Shown here: positions 18,099 through 26,668 of the stretch, piece after piece
Numbering within the stretch: position 1 is the first letter of the stretch
Layout: every line of letters starts with the position of its first letter
Position numbers and translations under genes: made by a program
Notes under the pieces: model-generated
Database searches by the model: none
What the model saw: the letters and a program-made list of their open reading frames with translations, nothing else
Told to the model about the DNA's origin: nothing
Assembly: GCA_964368625.1 (NCBI GenBank)
Contig: CAYJBH010000003.1
Coordinates: 1-64,000, forward strand
Direction: 5' to 3'
From: CAYJBH01 sp964368625
Lineage (GTDB): Bacteria > Bacillota > Clostridia > Oscillospirales > Ruminococcaceae
Length of the DNA: 64,000 nt

Positions 18099-20471
18099 TT
18101 AAACAGCAGCACCGGAAAGAAGCTCTTCTTGGGAATCTTCACGTCGGTGGACCGAGGTAGCCGGGATAATTTTTAGCACTATTACCGACATATCATCTCC
18201 ATACAAGTTTTCACTATCGCGATTTTTGGCCGTTTCAATTATGGCAGAAGCAATTTCTCGTGAGTTTTTATATTGAAACCGATCGATTAAATCGAGAAGC
18301 CAATCAGGATCATCTCCAATCGTACCATCACTCACCATAATAATTATGTCAAAAAGTTTTAACTTTACCTTAACCTCGGTTCCGTTTACCGATGACATTA
18401 TACCAATTGGCAAAGTAACGGCATTAATGCAATGGATTTCATCTCCGGATATATGATAGGTGGGGGCAGCACCGGCTTTAAAAATAACCCCGTCGCCGGT
18501 ATAAAGATTTACCGAAAGTATGTCGAGTGTTGCTCCGCTCTCTTCGTTAGCTTTAAGCGAAAGCGCAACATTTACCAATCTTGCCACCTCTTCGGTTTTA
18601 AACCCTGCAGATAGAAGGCGAGAACTTAACACAGCGGCAACACTTGCATCTATGGCCGCGCCGCGCCCTTTCCCCATTCCATCGCTAAGAATTGCATGGG
18701 CATTTCCGTAATCATCACTAAAGGTTCGCAGGATGTCACCGTTTACCCCGCTTCTGTCTGCCGCTTTTCCGGAAGCAGCAAACTCAATAGTGAACTGAGC
18801 TACTTCGTAAAATTCAAATACCGTTATCGACTCAAAATCCTTTATAACACAGGGGAAAAATTTCCTATTTAGAAGATACCCAATCTCTTCTGTTAGAGCT
18901 GTTCGCTGTCCCTGCTCGAGATATACTCTACAACAGCTTACGCTTATTCGCATCTTTCCATTTTTTTCTATAACAACCGAACCTTCAATGGGAGCTAGTC
19001 CCAACTCCTTAAAAAGAGCAATTACCTTTGAAGTTTTATTTTTGTCAACACTTTCTTCACGATATATTTCACCGGCAAGTAGAGACAAAGCGCTTCCGAT
19101 AGCGGAAAACTGCTCTGATAGCGTACCTCTCATCATCTCTGACTTCATTAACCGGCTTCTCTCAGCAGCCGCAACTGCATGCCCTTTATGTAGAATGCTG
19201 CACAGGTCGTTAATTTTGGAACAACGATGTTTAAAAACCTCTCCCATCCAAAGCGGTCCAACGCTGCCACGTCTGGATATTGCCGAAAGTGCTGTTTGCA
19301 TGGCATCAGTAGTCATGTTGTGGTTTTGATGCCAACAGTTAACATTGCCGCTACAGCCGTTACAACAGTTCTCAACAGCATAATCGATGGCAATGCTTTG
19401 TCCGCCAATGTTTTTGGCAGAGCTACGAACAAACACCTCGGCAACAACCTCGTTTATCTCATTTAATGCATCGGCAAAATTTTGCAATCGGCCTGATAAA
19501 AAGCCGGCTACAGAACGAACATCAGGGGATGTTGAATCGGATTGATATCCGGTTTTAAGTAATGATTTTGGTAAGGCTATAAACAGTGCGGTTGCAACTA
19601 ATATTTCAATAATGAATCCAGCCGCCGAAGAGCTATCAGGTGCCATAACCATACCAAAAACACTACAGCCAAAGAATAGGGTGGCAACCCCCAGTTTTTC
19701 ACCATGGCTTAAAAGCCCTGCAAAAAGTCCACCAACAGAGATTCCAATGGCGCTGTGAATAAGTTCCGGTCTTGTTGCCGAAAATGCAGTAAGAACCGCA
19801 ACAGCAAAAACACCGCAGATGCGCTCGCCGTAACTATATGCTATAACGCAGGTTAACAGGCCTACGAGGCAGACACCGAGATTAAAACCAAAAGGAACTA
19901 TAGCTAGGAGAGTAGCAGATAAAGTAATAAAAGCAAAAACAAGTGAAGCCTTACCTTCGCCGGACAGCTGAGAAAATCTTTCCGGTCGAACAATTTCACT
20001 CGAAAAGATGGACAGCATAAAAGCAATAAACAGTATTAGCATAGATTCGCTGAGGGTAGAGAGAAGCTGAACCTCAGCACTCTCGTCAACTAATGGAAGC
20101 AGTAACCTCATAAATAGCAGAGTTATTGCTGCAACTAACGGGATTGCCCCCATAACTAACACTCGGTTTTTTACCGCTCTGAAAAACGGCCTAATAAATA
20201 AAGCGGCAACAATGGCAATTCCGTATTGCATAGCCAGCATAAGATCAAGAAAAGCGATATAGCCAAGAATGGCCCCAGCAGCAGCGGCTATAGCATAGTG
20301 ATCTGACGCCCCGGTAGCAACGGCAATGCCGAGGGGGAACAATCCGTTAAACATATTTGCAGAGGAAGCAAAAAATGCAAATATCGCAATACCAACCTGT
20401 AAAAGGTATGGCATTTTTTTAGTTATTATACCGCCTATCCGTATAAACCTTGCCTTCACAGCAGGCCTCAT
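18099..20471 (-). CDS. spoIIE: Stage II sporulation protein E (serine phosphatase)
   Basis: SpoIIE dephosphorylates the anti-anti-sigma factor SpoIIAA at the sporulation septum, releasing the first forespore sigma factor, and it helps position the septum. The 790-residue protein has about ten membrane segments in the first 320 residues, a central regulatory region with a Cys cluster (NCCNGCSGNVNCWHQN), and a C-terminal PP2C-type phosphatase domain from about residue 555. That domain has SGVNGD, the metal-binding ILSDGMGKG and later IMVSDGTIGD. Length is close to the Bacillus protein. The start follows a perfect AAGGAGG. Upstream (20533-20541) TTTGTTGAA is one mismatch from a Spo0A box. Its presence strongly supports real spore formation. 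Confidence 0.96.
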   Translation of the reverse strand: MRPAVKARFIRIGGIITKKMPYLLQVGIAIFAFFASSANMFNGLFPLGIAVATGASDHYAIAAAAGAILGYIAFLDLMLAMQYGIAIVAALFIRPFFRAVKNRVLVMGAIPLVAAITLLFMRLLLPLVDESAEVQLLSTLSESMLILFIAFMLSIFSSEIVRPERFSQLSGEGKASLVFAFITLSATLLAIVPFGFNLGVCLVGLLTCVIAYSYGERICGVFAVAVLTAFSATRPELIHSAIGISVGGLFAGLLSHGEKLGVATLFFGCSVFGMVMAPDSSSAAGFIIEILVATALFIALPKSLLKTGYQSDSTSPDVRSVAGFLSGRLQNFADALNEINEVVAEVFVRSSAKNIGGQSIAIDYAVENCCNGCSGNVNCWHQNHNMTTDAMQTALSAISRRGSVGPLWMGEVFKHRCSKINDLCSILHKGHAVAAAERSRLMKSEMMRGTLSEQFSAIGSALSLLAGEIYREESVDKNKTSKVIALFKELGLAPIEGSVVIEKNGKMRISVSCCRVYLEQGQRTALTEEIGYLLNRKFFPCVIKDFESITVFEFYEVAQFTIEFAASGKAADRSGVNGDILRTFSDDYGNAHAILSDGMGKGRGAAIDASVAAVLSSRLLSAGFKTEEVARLVNVALSLKANEESGATLDILSVNLYTGDGVIFKAGAAPTYHISGDEIHCINAVTLPIGIMSSVNGTEVKVKLKLFDIIIMVSDGTIGDDPDWLLDLIDRFQYKNSREIASAIIETAKNRDSENLYGDDMSVIVLKIIPATSVHRREDSQEELLSGAAV

Positions 20472-20579
20472 CTTTAACCTCCTTAATCATTTTAAACGTC
20501 AGATTATATTATAGATAGTTTAATAGGCGGTATTTGTTGAAATATATAATAAACGTTTTTTTTCTTTCGGCAAATTTCG

Positions 20580-20608
20580 TTGATTATTTTCTCACTTTAT
20601 GCTATAAT
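20580..20608 (+). promoter_or_regulatory. Promoter of the GtrB-like gene
   Basis: TTGATT (20580-20585), a 17-bp spacer and TATAAT (20603-20608) with the extended -10 dinucleotide TG one base upstream. The transcript would start about 24 bases before the ATG at 20639. This is a strong vegetative-type promoter. Confidence 0.8.
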
Positions 20609-20638
20609 CATTAGAATAAATCTGTAGTGAGGATTTTT

Positions 20639-21598
20639 ATGTTACCAATTTTATATCTGGTTATCCCTTGTTACAATGAGTCTGAGGTGTTACCTAAAAC
20701 CTGCGGAATGTTTCGCGATAAGGTTCTAAGCTATATAGATGCCGGTCTTGTTTCCAAGGACAGCCGAGTTATGTTTGTTAATGATGGATCTACCGATGAT
20801 ACCTATAGTATAATTGAGTCTCTCGCAGAAAAGGATAAGCTTTATTGCGGAATTTCCCTTTCTCGAAACCGAGGTCATCAGAATGCACTGCTTGCAGGTC
20901 TCTACGAGGCATCACAGTTTTGCGATGTATCAATATCTATCGACTGCGATGGGCAGGATGATATTAATGCTATGGATGGATTCATGAGAGAATATAACAA
21001 TGGGTGCGACATTGTTTACGGAGTTAGAAACTGCCGAGAAACCGATAGTTTTTTTAAACGGTTTACGGCAGAAAGTTTCTATAATTTCATCAACAGTATG
21101 GGTGCTTCGGTTGTTTTTAACCATGCTGATTATCGACTTTTGTCTAAAAATGCCCTAGAAGCTTTATTTGAATTCAACGAGGTTAATCTCTTCTTAAGAG
21201 GCCTTGTTCCTTTAGTTGGATTTAAATCTTCTACTGTAGAATATAGCCGAACAAAAAGATTGGCAGGGGAGAGTCATTATCCACTTTCTAAGATGTTAGC
21301 GCTAGCCATTGATGGGATAACAAGCCTTTCTAATCGGCCCCTTCACCTTATAACAACCATTGGTGTAGTAATTTCACTTGTAGGATTTGCCGGCGCAATT
21401 TGGGCAGTTTTGCAATACTTTTTTGGAAGTACCGTTAGCGGTTGGAGCAGTACAACCTTTGCAATCTTTTTTATGGGGGGAGTACAACTTCTTTGTCTTG
21501 GAATAATTGGTGAATATATTGGCAAGATTTATCTTGAAACAAAACGCCGCCCACGATTTATAATCGCAAGGCGGACGAATGATAATATTAAAGATTAG
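20639..21598 (+). CDS. Family 2 glycosyltransferase, GtrB/DPM1-like
   Basis: A 319-residue glycosyltransferase that should move a sugar from a nucleotide donor to polyprenyl phosphate at the inner membrane face. The GT-A domain shows VIPCYNESEVLPKT, NDGSTDDT (donor binding) and the metal site DCDGQDD. FKRFTAESFYNFINSMG and YPLSKMLALAIDGI are typical of the GtrB/bactoprenol glucosyltransferase group. Two C-terminal membrane helices (about 235-258 and 275-297) complete the architecture. AGGA precedes the ATG. A GtrII-like membrane glucosyltransferase, which would use such a lipid-linked sugar, is encoded far away at 54941-56545. Its stop codon abuts the stop of the convergent ppa gene. Confidence 0.9.
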   Translation: MLPILYLVIPCYNESEVLPKTCGMFRDKVLSYIDAGLVSKDSRVMFVNDGSTDDTYSIIESLAEKDKLYCGISLSRNRGHQNALLAGLYEASQFCDVSISIDCDGQDDINAMDGFMREYNNGCDIVYGVRNCRETDSFFKRFTAESFYNFINSMGASVVFNHADYRLLSKNALEALFEFNEVNLFLRGLVPLVGFKSSTVEYSRTKRLAGESHYPLSKMLALAIDGITSLSNRPLHLITTIGVVISLVGFAGAIWAVLQYFFGSTVSGWSSTTFAIFFMGGVQLLCLGIIGEYIGKIYLETKRRPRFIIARRTNDNIKD

Positions 21599-22132
21599 CT
21601 ATCTGCAGTATTTTTCAATATATTTATCTAGGGCTTCCTGTATAACCTCCATAGCTACTTCACGGTTTTCAACATCGTTTACCACAGTTTCTTTCTTTTC
21701 AAGGTTTTTATATACCTGGAAGAAGTGGCTCATTTCGTTAAAGATATGTACCGGTAGCTCGCTAATATCTTTATAGCTGTTGTAAGAAGGATCTTCGAAC
21801 GGTATAGCAATTATCTTATGGTCCATCCTATCATTGTCAAGCATAGACATAACGCCTATTGGATAACATCTAACAAGACTTAACGGACGGATAACCTCAC
21901 TACTTATAACCACAACATCCAGCGGATCATCATCATCTGCAAATGTTCTCGGTATTAAACCGTAGTTTGCAGGGTAATGTGTAGATGTATGAAGAATCCT
22001 ATCAAGCATTATATGCCCGGTCTCCTTATCTAACTCGTATTTCTTTTTACTTCCCTTTTCAATCTCGATTACCGCAATAAAATCTGTTGGGTTTATTCTA
22101 CTCGGACTGATATCATGCCAAATATTTGTCAT
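21599..22132 (-). CDS. ppa: Inorganic pyrophosphatase (family I)
   Basis: Hydrolyses pyrophosphate to two phosphates and so drives biosynthetic reactions forward. The 177-residue protein has the family I hallmarks: KKKYELDKETG at the substrate pocket, YPANYGLIPRT, and the Mg2+-binding Asp cluster DDDDPLDVVVI. A later KIIAIPFEDPSYNSYKDISE carries further acidic ligands. Length is standard for bacterial hexameric enzymes. Most Clostridia and Bacilli use family II (DHH) enzymes, though family I also occurs. It is directly abutting and convergent with the glycosyltransferase gene and divergent from the carboxypeptidase gene. Confidence 0.95.
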   Translation of the reverse strand: MTNIWHDISPSRINPTDFIAVIEIEKGSKKKYELDKETGHIMLDRILHTSTHYPANYGLIPRTFADDDDPLDVVVISSEVIRPLSLVRCYPIGVMSMLDNDRMDHKIIAIPFEDPSYNSYKDISELPVHIFNEMSHFFQVYKNLEKKETVVNDVENREVAMEVIQEALDKYIEKYCR

Positions 22133-22196
22133 ATTCCCTCCACTCTTTCTTTATCGTTACTAGTATACTATACATCAAAAAGGTAATTTTGTCTAT

Positions 22197-23540
22197 ATGA
22201 AAAAGTATTTATCTCTATTAATAATTCTTTGCCTAATGCTTAGCTTGTCTGTAAATGCTAGCTTTGAACCGGATTTTAATGTTAATGCTGAATCGGTAAT
22301 TCTTATTAATCTTGACAGCAACACAGTAGTGTATGAAAAAAATGCAGATACTAAACGTCCGCCTGCATCGCTAACCAAGATAATGACGTCGTTGTTATTA
22401 ATAGAAAAGGTGCCGGACTTACAGAATATCACCATGACGGCACCAAACTACATTTACGATGAGTTTGTGGGCCTAAATGTTTCTACCGCAGATATTCGCC
22501 AGGGGGAAACTATAACCGCAGAACAGGCACTTTACGCCATGATGTTACAAAGTGCGAATGAGGCAGCTTCAATCGTTGCTGATTATCTATCCGGTGGAGA
22601 CATGACTTTGTTTTTTGCCGAGATGAATGAGCGTGCTGCACAGCTTGGGTGTACCTCAACAAACTTTACAAACGCTCATGGATTGCATAATGAAGATCAA
22701 TATACAACAGCAAGGGATATAGCTAAAATAACAATGGAGGCATTGAGCCATCCCTCCTTTGTTGAGGCTTCTAATTCATCAAGGTATACTATCCCACCCA
22801 ATAATAAGCACACAGAACAGCGTATCCTCGTTACCACCTGCGCAATGCAGGATGAGAATACATCATACTATAAAGACTATGTTTTTGGCGTGAAAACGGG
22901 AACCCTTCCCGAAGCAGGGCATAACTATATATCAACATCAAGCCAAAACGGTGAGAACTACCTTTTGGTGGTTATGGGAGCTGACTCTGATGGAGTTAAT
23001 GCAGCAGGTGAAGCATTGTCTTCAAAACCGGCTTTCGACATTACTGCAGATATTTATAACTGGGCATATAATAACTTTACCGTAAGGTCGGTTATTGAGG
23101 CCGGAGCACCGGTTGAACAGGTTCCGTTACTCTATAATGAGGATAGCGACACGTTGCTTCTTTATCCTTCAGAATCAGTTTACTCGTTGCTTCATAACGA
23201 TGAAGACGAGCGGTCGTTAACTAGGATATATGATTTACCTGAATCTGTTGAGGCACCTATAGAGGAAGATACCGTTATCGGAACATTAACGGTAAAAAGG
23301 GGCGATACGGTTATAGGAACAACAGACCTATTAGCGGCACAGAGCTATGAGCGTAGTGATATGCTATACTTTACCTCAAGAGTGGTAGACTTTTTTAACA
23401 GCACAACATTTAAAGTAGTTTTTGGTATTATAGCTTTTGGTGTTATAGTTTATCTTGTGTTGTTGGTTTTGTCTATTCGTAGATATAACCTAAAAAAGAG
23501 ACGTGCCGCAAGAAGAAATGTAAATAGGAGGATGAGGTGA
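22197..23540 (+). CDS. D-alanyl-D-alanine carboxypeptidase (penicillin-binding protein 5/DacF-like)
   Basis: A 447-residue secreted peptidase that trims the terminal D-Ala from peptidoglycan stem peptides. It has a signal peptide (about 1-22), then the S11 peptidase active site: SLTK (58-61, catalytic Ser58), SAN (119-121) and KTG (233-235). A beta-rich PBP5-like C-terminal domain and a C-terminal membrane helix (about 405-430) with a very basic tail anchor it. In sporulating relatives DacF/DacB-type enzymes set cortex crosslinking, while DacA is vegetative; sequence alone does not decide. AAAGGT lies about 12 bases ahead of the ATG. The pncB start overlaps its last codons. Confidence 0.92.
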   Translation: MKKYLSLLIILCLMLSLSVNASFEPDFNVNAESVILINLDSNTVVYEKNADTKRPPASLTKIMTSLLLIEKVPDLQNITMTAPNYIYDEFVGLNVSTADIRQGETITAEQALYAMMLQSANEAASIVADYLSGGDMTLFFAEMNERAAQLGCTSTNFTNAHGLHNEDQYTTARDIAKITMEALSHPSFVEASNSSRYTIPPNNKHTEQRILVTTCAMQDENTSYYKDYVFGVKTGTLPEAGHNYISTSSQNGENYLLVVMGADSDGVNAAGEALSSKPAFDITADIYNWAYNNFTVRSVIEAGAPVEQVPLLYNEDSDTLLLYPSESVYSLLHNDEDERSLTRIYDLPESVEAPIEEDTVIGTLTVKRGDTVIGTTDLLAAQSYERSDMLYFTSRVVDFFNSTTFKVVFGIIAFGVIVYLVLLVLSIRRYNLKKRRAARRNVNRRMR

Positions 23541-24988
23541 TAAGTAATCGCAACCTGTCAATGCTCATGGATTTGTATGAATTAACCATGTCAAATGGCT
23601 ATCTTAATTGTGGACACGGTAACGATATGGTAGTTTTTGATATGTTCTTCCGTAGAGTGCCTGATCATGGTGGCTTTGCAATCTTTGCCGGACTGCAACA
23701 GCTGATTGAGTATATACAAAAGATGAATTTTTCACCTGAAGATATAGAGTATCTTAAAGGGTTAGAACTTTTCTCGAAGGACTTTTTAGATTATCTTGCT
23801 AATTTTAAATTCAGTTGTACTGTATACTCCGTGGCTGAAGGTACACCTATATTTAAAAATGAACCGGTAATTACCGTAGTGGGACCGGTTATTGAAGCTC
23901 AGCTAATAGAAACTTTCTTGCTCTGTACCATTAACCATCAAAGCTTGATAGCCACGAAAGCCAGTAGAATTGTTAGGGCTGCAGGAGATCGCTCGGTTAT
24001 GGAGTTTGGCGCGAGGCGTGCTCAGGGATACGATGCCGCAAACTATGGATCAAGAGCTGCATACATTGCAGGGTGTAAAGCTACCAGCAATGTTATGGCC
24101 GGAAGACTCTTTAATATACCTGTTGCCGGAACAATGGCTCACAGCTGGGTTCAGCTTTTCGACAGCGAGTATGAGGCGTTTGAAGCATATGCAAGAAATT
24201 ATCCGCAAAGTTGTACCCTGTTGGTGGATACTTATTCCACGCTTAATAGCGGTATACCAAACGCTATTAAGGTTTTTGACGAGGTTTTAAAACCACTGGG
24301 TCATAGACCGGTTGCTGTTCGCATCGATAGCGGCGACATTGCCTACCTTTCAAAGAAAGCACGGAAAATGTTAGATGCAGCGGGTTATAGTGACGTTATG
24401 ATTATTGCAAGTAACTCTATTAATGAATATATTATTAGAGATCTTCAGATTCAAAATGCTGCAGTTGATGGCTATGGAATAGGTGAAAAGCTTATAACCG
24501 CCAAAAGTGACCCTGTGTTTGGCGGTGTATACAAGTTGGTTGCTATACAACGGGATGGAAAATTTATTCCACGAATAAAGCTGTCGGAATCGGTAGAGAA
24601 GATGACAACGCCTCATCTAAAAAAATTATATAGAATTTATGATGTTGAAACAGGTTTTGCTGAGGCAGACTTAATATGTATGCATGATGAATTTATAGAT
24701 GAAACAAAGCCGTTAACTCTTTTCGACCCGATAGAAACATGGAAGAGCACCACATTTAAAAATTATAGATTAGAGCCTCTGCATAAATTAATATTTGATA
24801 AAGGTAAACTGTGCTACGAAAGCCCTGAAATAGAGGATATACGAAAACATTGCCTTGATAGCATCAATAACCTTTGGGATGAGGTGGTTCGTATGGAAAA
24901 CCCACACACCTATTATGTAGACCTATCAAAAAAACTTTGGGATGAGAGGTATCGGCTACTTACAGAAAAACAAAAAGAGATGATATAA
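23537..24988 (+). CDS. pncB: Nicotinate phosphoribosyltransferase
   Basis: Joins nicotinate and PRPP to nicotinate mononucleotide with ATP hydrolysis, the entry step of NAD salvage. The 483-residue protein shows the family opening LMDLYELTMSNGYL, EFGARRAQGYDAANYGSRAA (PRPP/nicotinate site), the catalytic-His region GTMAHSWVQLF, and RIDSGDIAYLSK. It starts with GTG at 23537, overlapping the dac stop codon by 4 bases and preceded by AGGAGG, so it is coupled to that gene. A strong terminator follows about 165 bp downstream. Confidence 0.95.
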   Translation: MISNRNLSMLMDLYELTMSNGYLNCGHGNDMVVFDMFFRRVPDHGGFAIFAGLQQLIEYIQKMNFSPEDIEYLKGLELFSKDFLDYLANFKFSCTVYSVAEGTPIFKNEPVITVVGPVIEAQLIETFLLCTINHQSLIATKASRIVRAAGDRSVMEFGARRAQGYDAANYGSRAAYIAGCKATSNVMAGRLFNIPVAGTMAHSWVQLFDSEYEAFEAYARNYPQSCTLLVDTYSTLNSGIPNAIKVFDEVLKPLGHRPVAVRIDSGDIAYLSKKARKMLDAAGYSDVMIIASNSINEYIIRDLQIQNAAVDGYGIGEKLITAKSDPVFGGVYKLVAIQRDGKFIPRIKLSESVEKMTTPHLKKLYRIYDVETGFAEADLICMHDEFIDETKPLTLFDPIETWKSTTFKNYRLEPLHKLIFDKGKLCYESPEIEDIRKHCLDSINNLWDEVVRMENPHTYYVDLSKKLWDERYRLLTEKQKEMI

Positions 24989-25152
24989 ACATAGAACCTA
25001 ATCGAATTTTAGTATGACTTGCTTTAAGAGCATGTGCTGATCATCCCTTTAACAATAAAATATAAGCTGTTAAAGCTCGATAGCTGGAATTGTTTGTTAT
25101 AAGTGCCGCAAATCTGCTATCGGATAATAAAAAAGTTGAAGAGGATATAACA

Positions 25153-25194
25153 AAAACAAAAGCTGCCACATTGTTTGGCAGCTTTTGTTTTTTC
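25153..25194. terminator. Strong bidirectional terminator between pncB and ccdA
   Basis: A 16-bp perfect stem (AAAACAAAAGCTGCCA, 25153-25168, with its complement at 25176-25191) and a 7-base loop. The right arm ends in a T-run and the left arm begins in an A-run, so it can end both pncB (plus strand) and ccdA (minus strand). Confidence 0.95.
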
Positions 25195-25213
25195 AATAAA
25201 AAAATAAAGATAG

Positions 25214-25906
25214 CTAGAAAGCGAGGTAAAACATATAAAAACCAATTAGCGACATTAATACGCCCATAATTATTTTTAGTATATTACTTAATCTACCGTA
25301 TTTTTCATTTTGAGTTAACTTTTGAACAAACCCAACCCATGTTCCACAGATAACAGCAAGTATTCCGTGCCCTATTGAATATAAAAGTAGAAGTAATATT
25401 CCAAATGCAAAGTTACCACTGCCTGCCACCACCGCTAGTAGAGCAATAAGCACGGGTGTTGAACATGGTGATGAAAAAACACCTCCTAAAACTCCGGCAA
25501 TCAAAGCGCCAATGAACCCCTTCTTTTTGCTTTTTGATATTAGATAGCTTGATGGAATAATCTCATATAACCCAAAGGTCTGCAATGCCATAAGAAGCAT
25601 CAGAACCCCTAAAAAAATATACCACCAGGTAGAGGTTGTGCCAATTAAGGTTCCGGCTGTTGTTGCAACGATGCCCAAAATGGTAAAGGTTATAGCCGAT
25701 CCAATAGCAAAGGTAAGTGATAGTGCAAAAGCGCGTTTTGTTGTTTTTTCACCGGTCCCGCCAACGTATCCTACGATAATAGGTACGCTTGATAAGGCGC
25801 AGGGAGTAAAGCTTGTAAGTACACCGGCGAGCAGTGCCAGTATTGGCGCAAGCCAGCTAACCTCTAGTAATAATATCGATAGATACTCTAACCATCCCTC
25901 TATCAT
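25214..25906 (-). CDS. ccdA: CcdA-family cytochrome c biogenesis / thiol-disulfide relay membrane protein
   Basis: A 230-residue membrane protein with six hydrophobic segments that should pass reducing power from cytoplasmic thioredoxin to the outer face of the membrane. The two conserved Cys are present: FTPCALSSVP (Cys36) and SSPCSTPVL (Cys148), each in a helix near the middle of its half. A basic loop (SKSKKKG) separates the halves. AGGAGA precedes the ATG. In anaerobic spore-formers without cytochrome c the partner is usually an exported thioredoxin-like protein (in Bacillus, ResA or StoA); none is visible here. It is divergent from the Fur-ZnuACB locus. Confidence 0.9.
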   Translation of the reverse strand: MIEGWLEYLSILLLEVSWLAPILALLAGVLTSFTPCALSSVPIIVGYVGGTGEKTTKRAFALSLTFAIGSAITFTILGIVATTAGTLIGTTSTWWYIFLGVLMLLMALQTFGLYEIIPSSYLISKSKKKGFIGALIAGVLGGVFSSPCSTPVLIALLAVVAGSGNFAFGILLLLLYSIGHGILAVICGTWVGFVQKLTQNEKYGRLSNILKIIMGVLMSLIGFYMFYLAF

Positions 25907-26020
25907 CTTTCAAATCTCCTATATACGCAACTACTTATTTGGAAATAAAACATTTTGCTAAATCTTCAAATCAAAAAATATTGAACTATTACTATAATAA
26001 CCATATAATCATTAATTGTC

Positions 26021-26054
26021 AATACTTAAATCAAATATTTTTGATTTAAGTATT
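26021..26054. repeat. Perfect 15-bp inverted repeat between ccdA and the Fur-family gene
   Basis: AATACTTAAATCAAA (26021-26035) and its exact complement (26040-26054), separated by TATT. It is AT-rich and lacks a U-run, so a terminator is less likely than a regulator site or RNA hairpin. The 328-bp region 25907-26234 holds this, the promoter at 26165-26193 and no gene. Confidence 0.8.
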
Positions 26055-26164
26055 GTAGTTTCGTTTTAGTATAGCTAGAATGACGAGATAGCCTTTTGTA
26101 AAACTTAATAGTTGTTAATATTGACAAAATATTATTCTAAAATAACATATTTATCGATATAACA

Positions 26165-26193
26165 TTGACAATACTAATTCTATAGAATATAAT
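26165..26193 (+). promoter_or_regulatory. Promoter of the fur-znuACB operon with palindrome in the spacer
   Basis: TTGACA (26165-26170), a 17-bp spacer and TATAAT (26188-26193), a near-perfect vegetative promoter. The perfect palindrome ATTCTATAGAAT (26177-26188) lies between the two elements and touches the -10 box. That is where a Fur-type repressor would be expected to bind, so autoregulation by the first gene of the operon is a reasonable inference. Confidence 0.8.
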
Positions 26194-26234
26194 GAATTTG
26201 AAACTAAGTCGCAAATTATATATAGTTTTAGGAG

Positions 26235-26651
26235 GTGATTTCAGTTAACCACTATACAACCGATCAACGAAAAATTTTGTTTTCGTTTTTTAAAGAAAAT
26301 ATACACGAATCGTTTAGTGTTAAACAACTGGAACTAATTCTGGGTAACGAGGGAATTAGCAGAAGTGCAATATATCGAAATATAGCGCTGCTGGAAGATG
26401 AAGGGGTATTATGTCGTGTTGCTAACGATAAAAATCGTGAGACGCTATACCAGTATATTGATCCGGATAAATGTAGTGGAGTAATTCACCTTAAATGTGA
26501 TAGATGTACCGCAACACATCATCTAAATAAATATGCTTCCGAAATGATTTCGGGGTTAGCACTTGAAAACTTTGGGTTTATCGTTAATACACAAAAAGCA
26601 GTTATATATGGATTATGTGAAAATTGTTCGCAAATTCAAAACAAAAAGTAA
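26235..26651 (+). CDS. Fur-family transcriptional regulator (Zur-like)
   Basis: A 138-residue metal-sensing repressor. The winged helix covers about residues 8-70, with ISRSAIYRNIALLEDEGVL as the recognition region. The dimerisation domain has the structural zinc site CDRC (Cys88/Cys91) and CENC (Cys128/Cys131). The operon position before znuA suggests it is the zinc sensor Zur. The start is uncertain: the perfect ribosome binding site AGGAGGTGAT (26230-26239) overlaps the only canonical in-frame start (GTG, 26235). The codons at the right distance are ATT (26238, too near) and GTT (26244). Similarity to relatives would favour a start close to Val4. Confidence 0.88.
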   Translation: MISVNHYTTDQRKILFSFFKENIHESFSVKQLELILGNEGISRSAIYRNIALLEDEGVLCRVANDKNRETLYQYIDPDKCSGVIHLKCDRCTATHHLNKYASEMISGLALENFGFIVNTQKAVIYGLCENCSQIQNKK

Positions 26652-26668
26652 ATACAGGAGTAGCAAAA

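Noticed and set aside
20533..20541. TTTGTTGAA near spoIIE as a Spo0A box
   Set aside because: One mismatch in a short motif is expected often by chance; mentioned only as a weak note.
25000..25152. Possible gene remnant between pncB and the terminator
   Set aside because: A short helix-like frame is visible but has no start signal and no recognisable relative.
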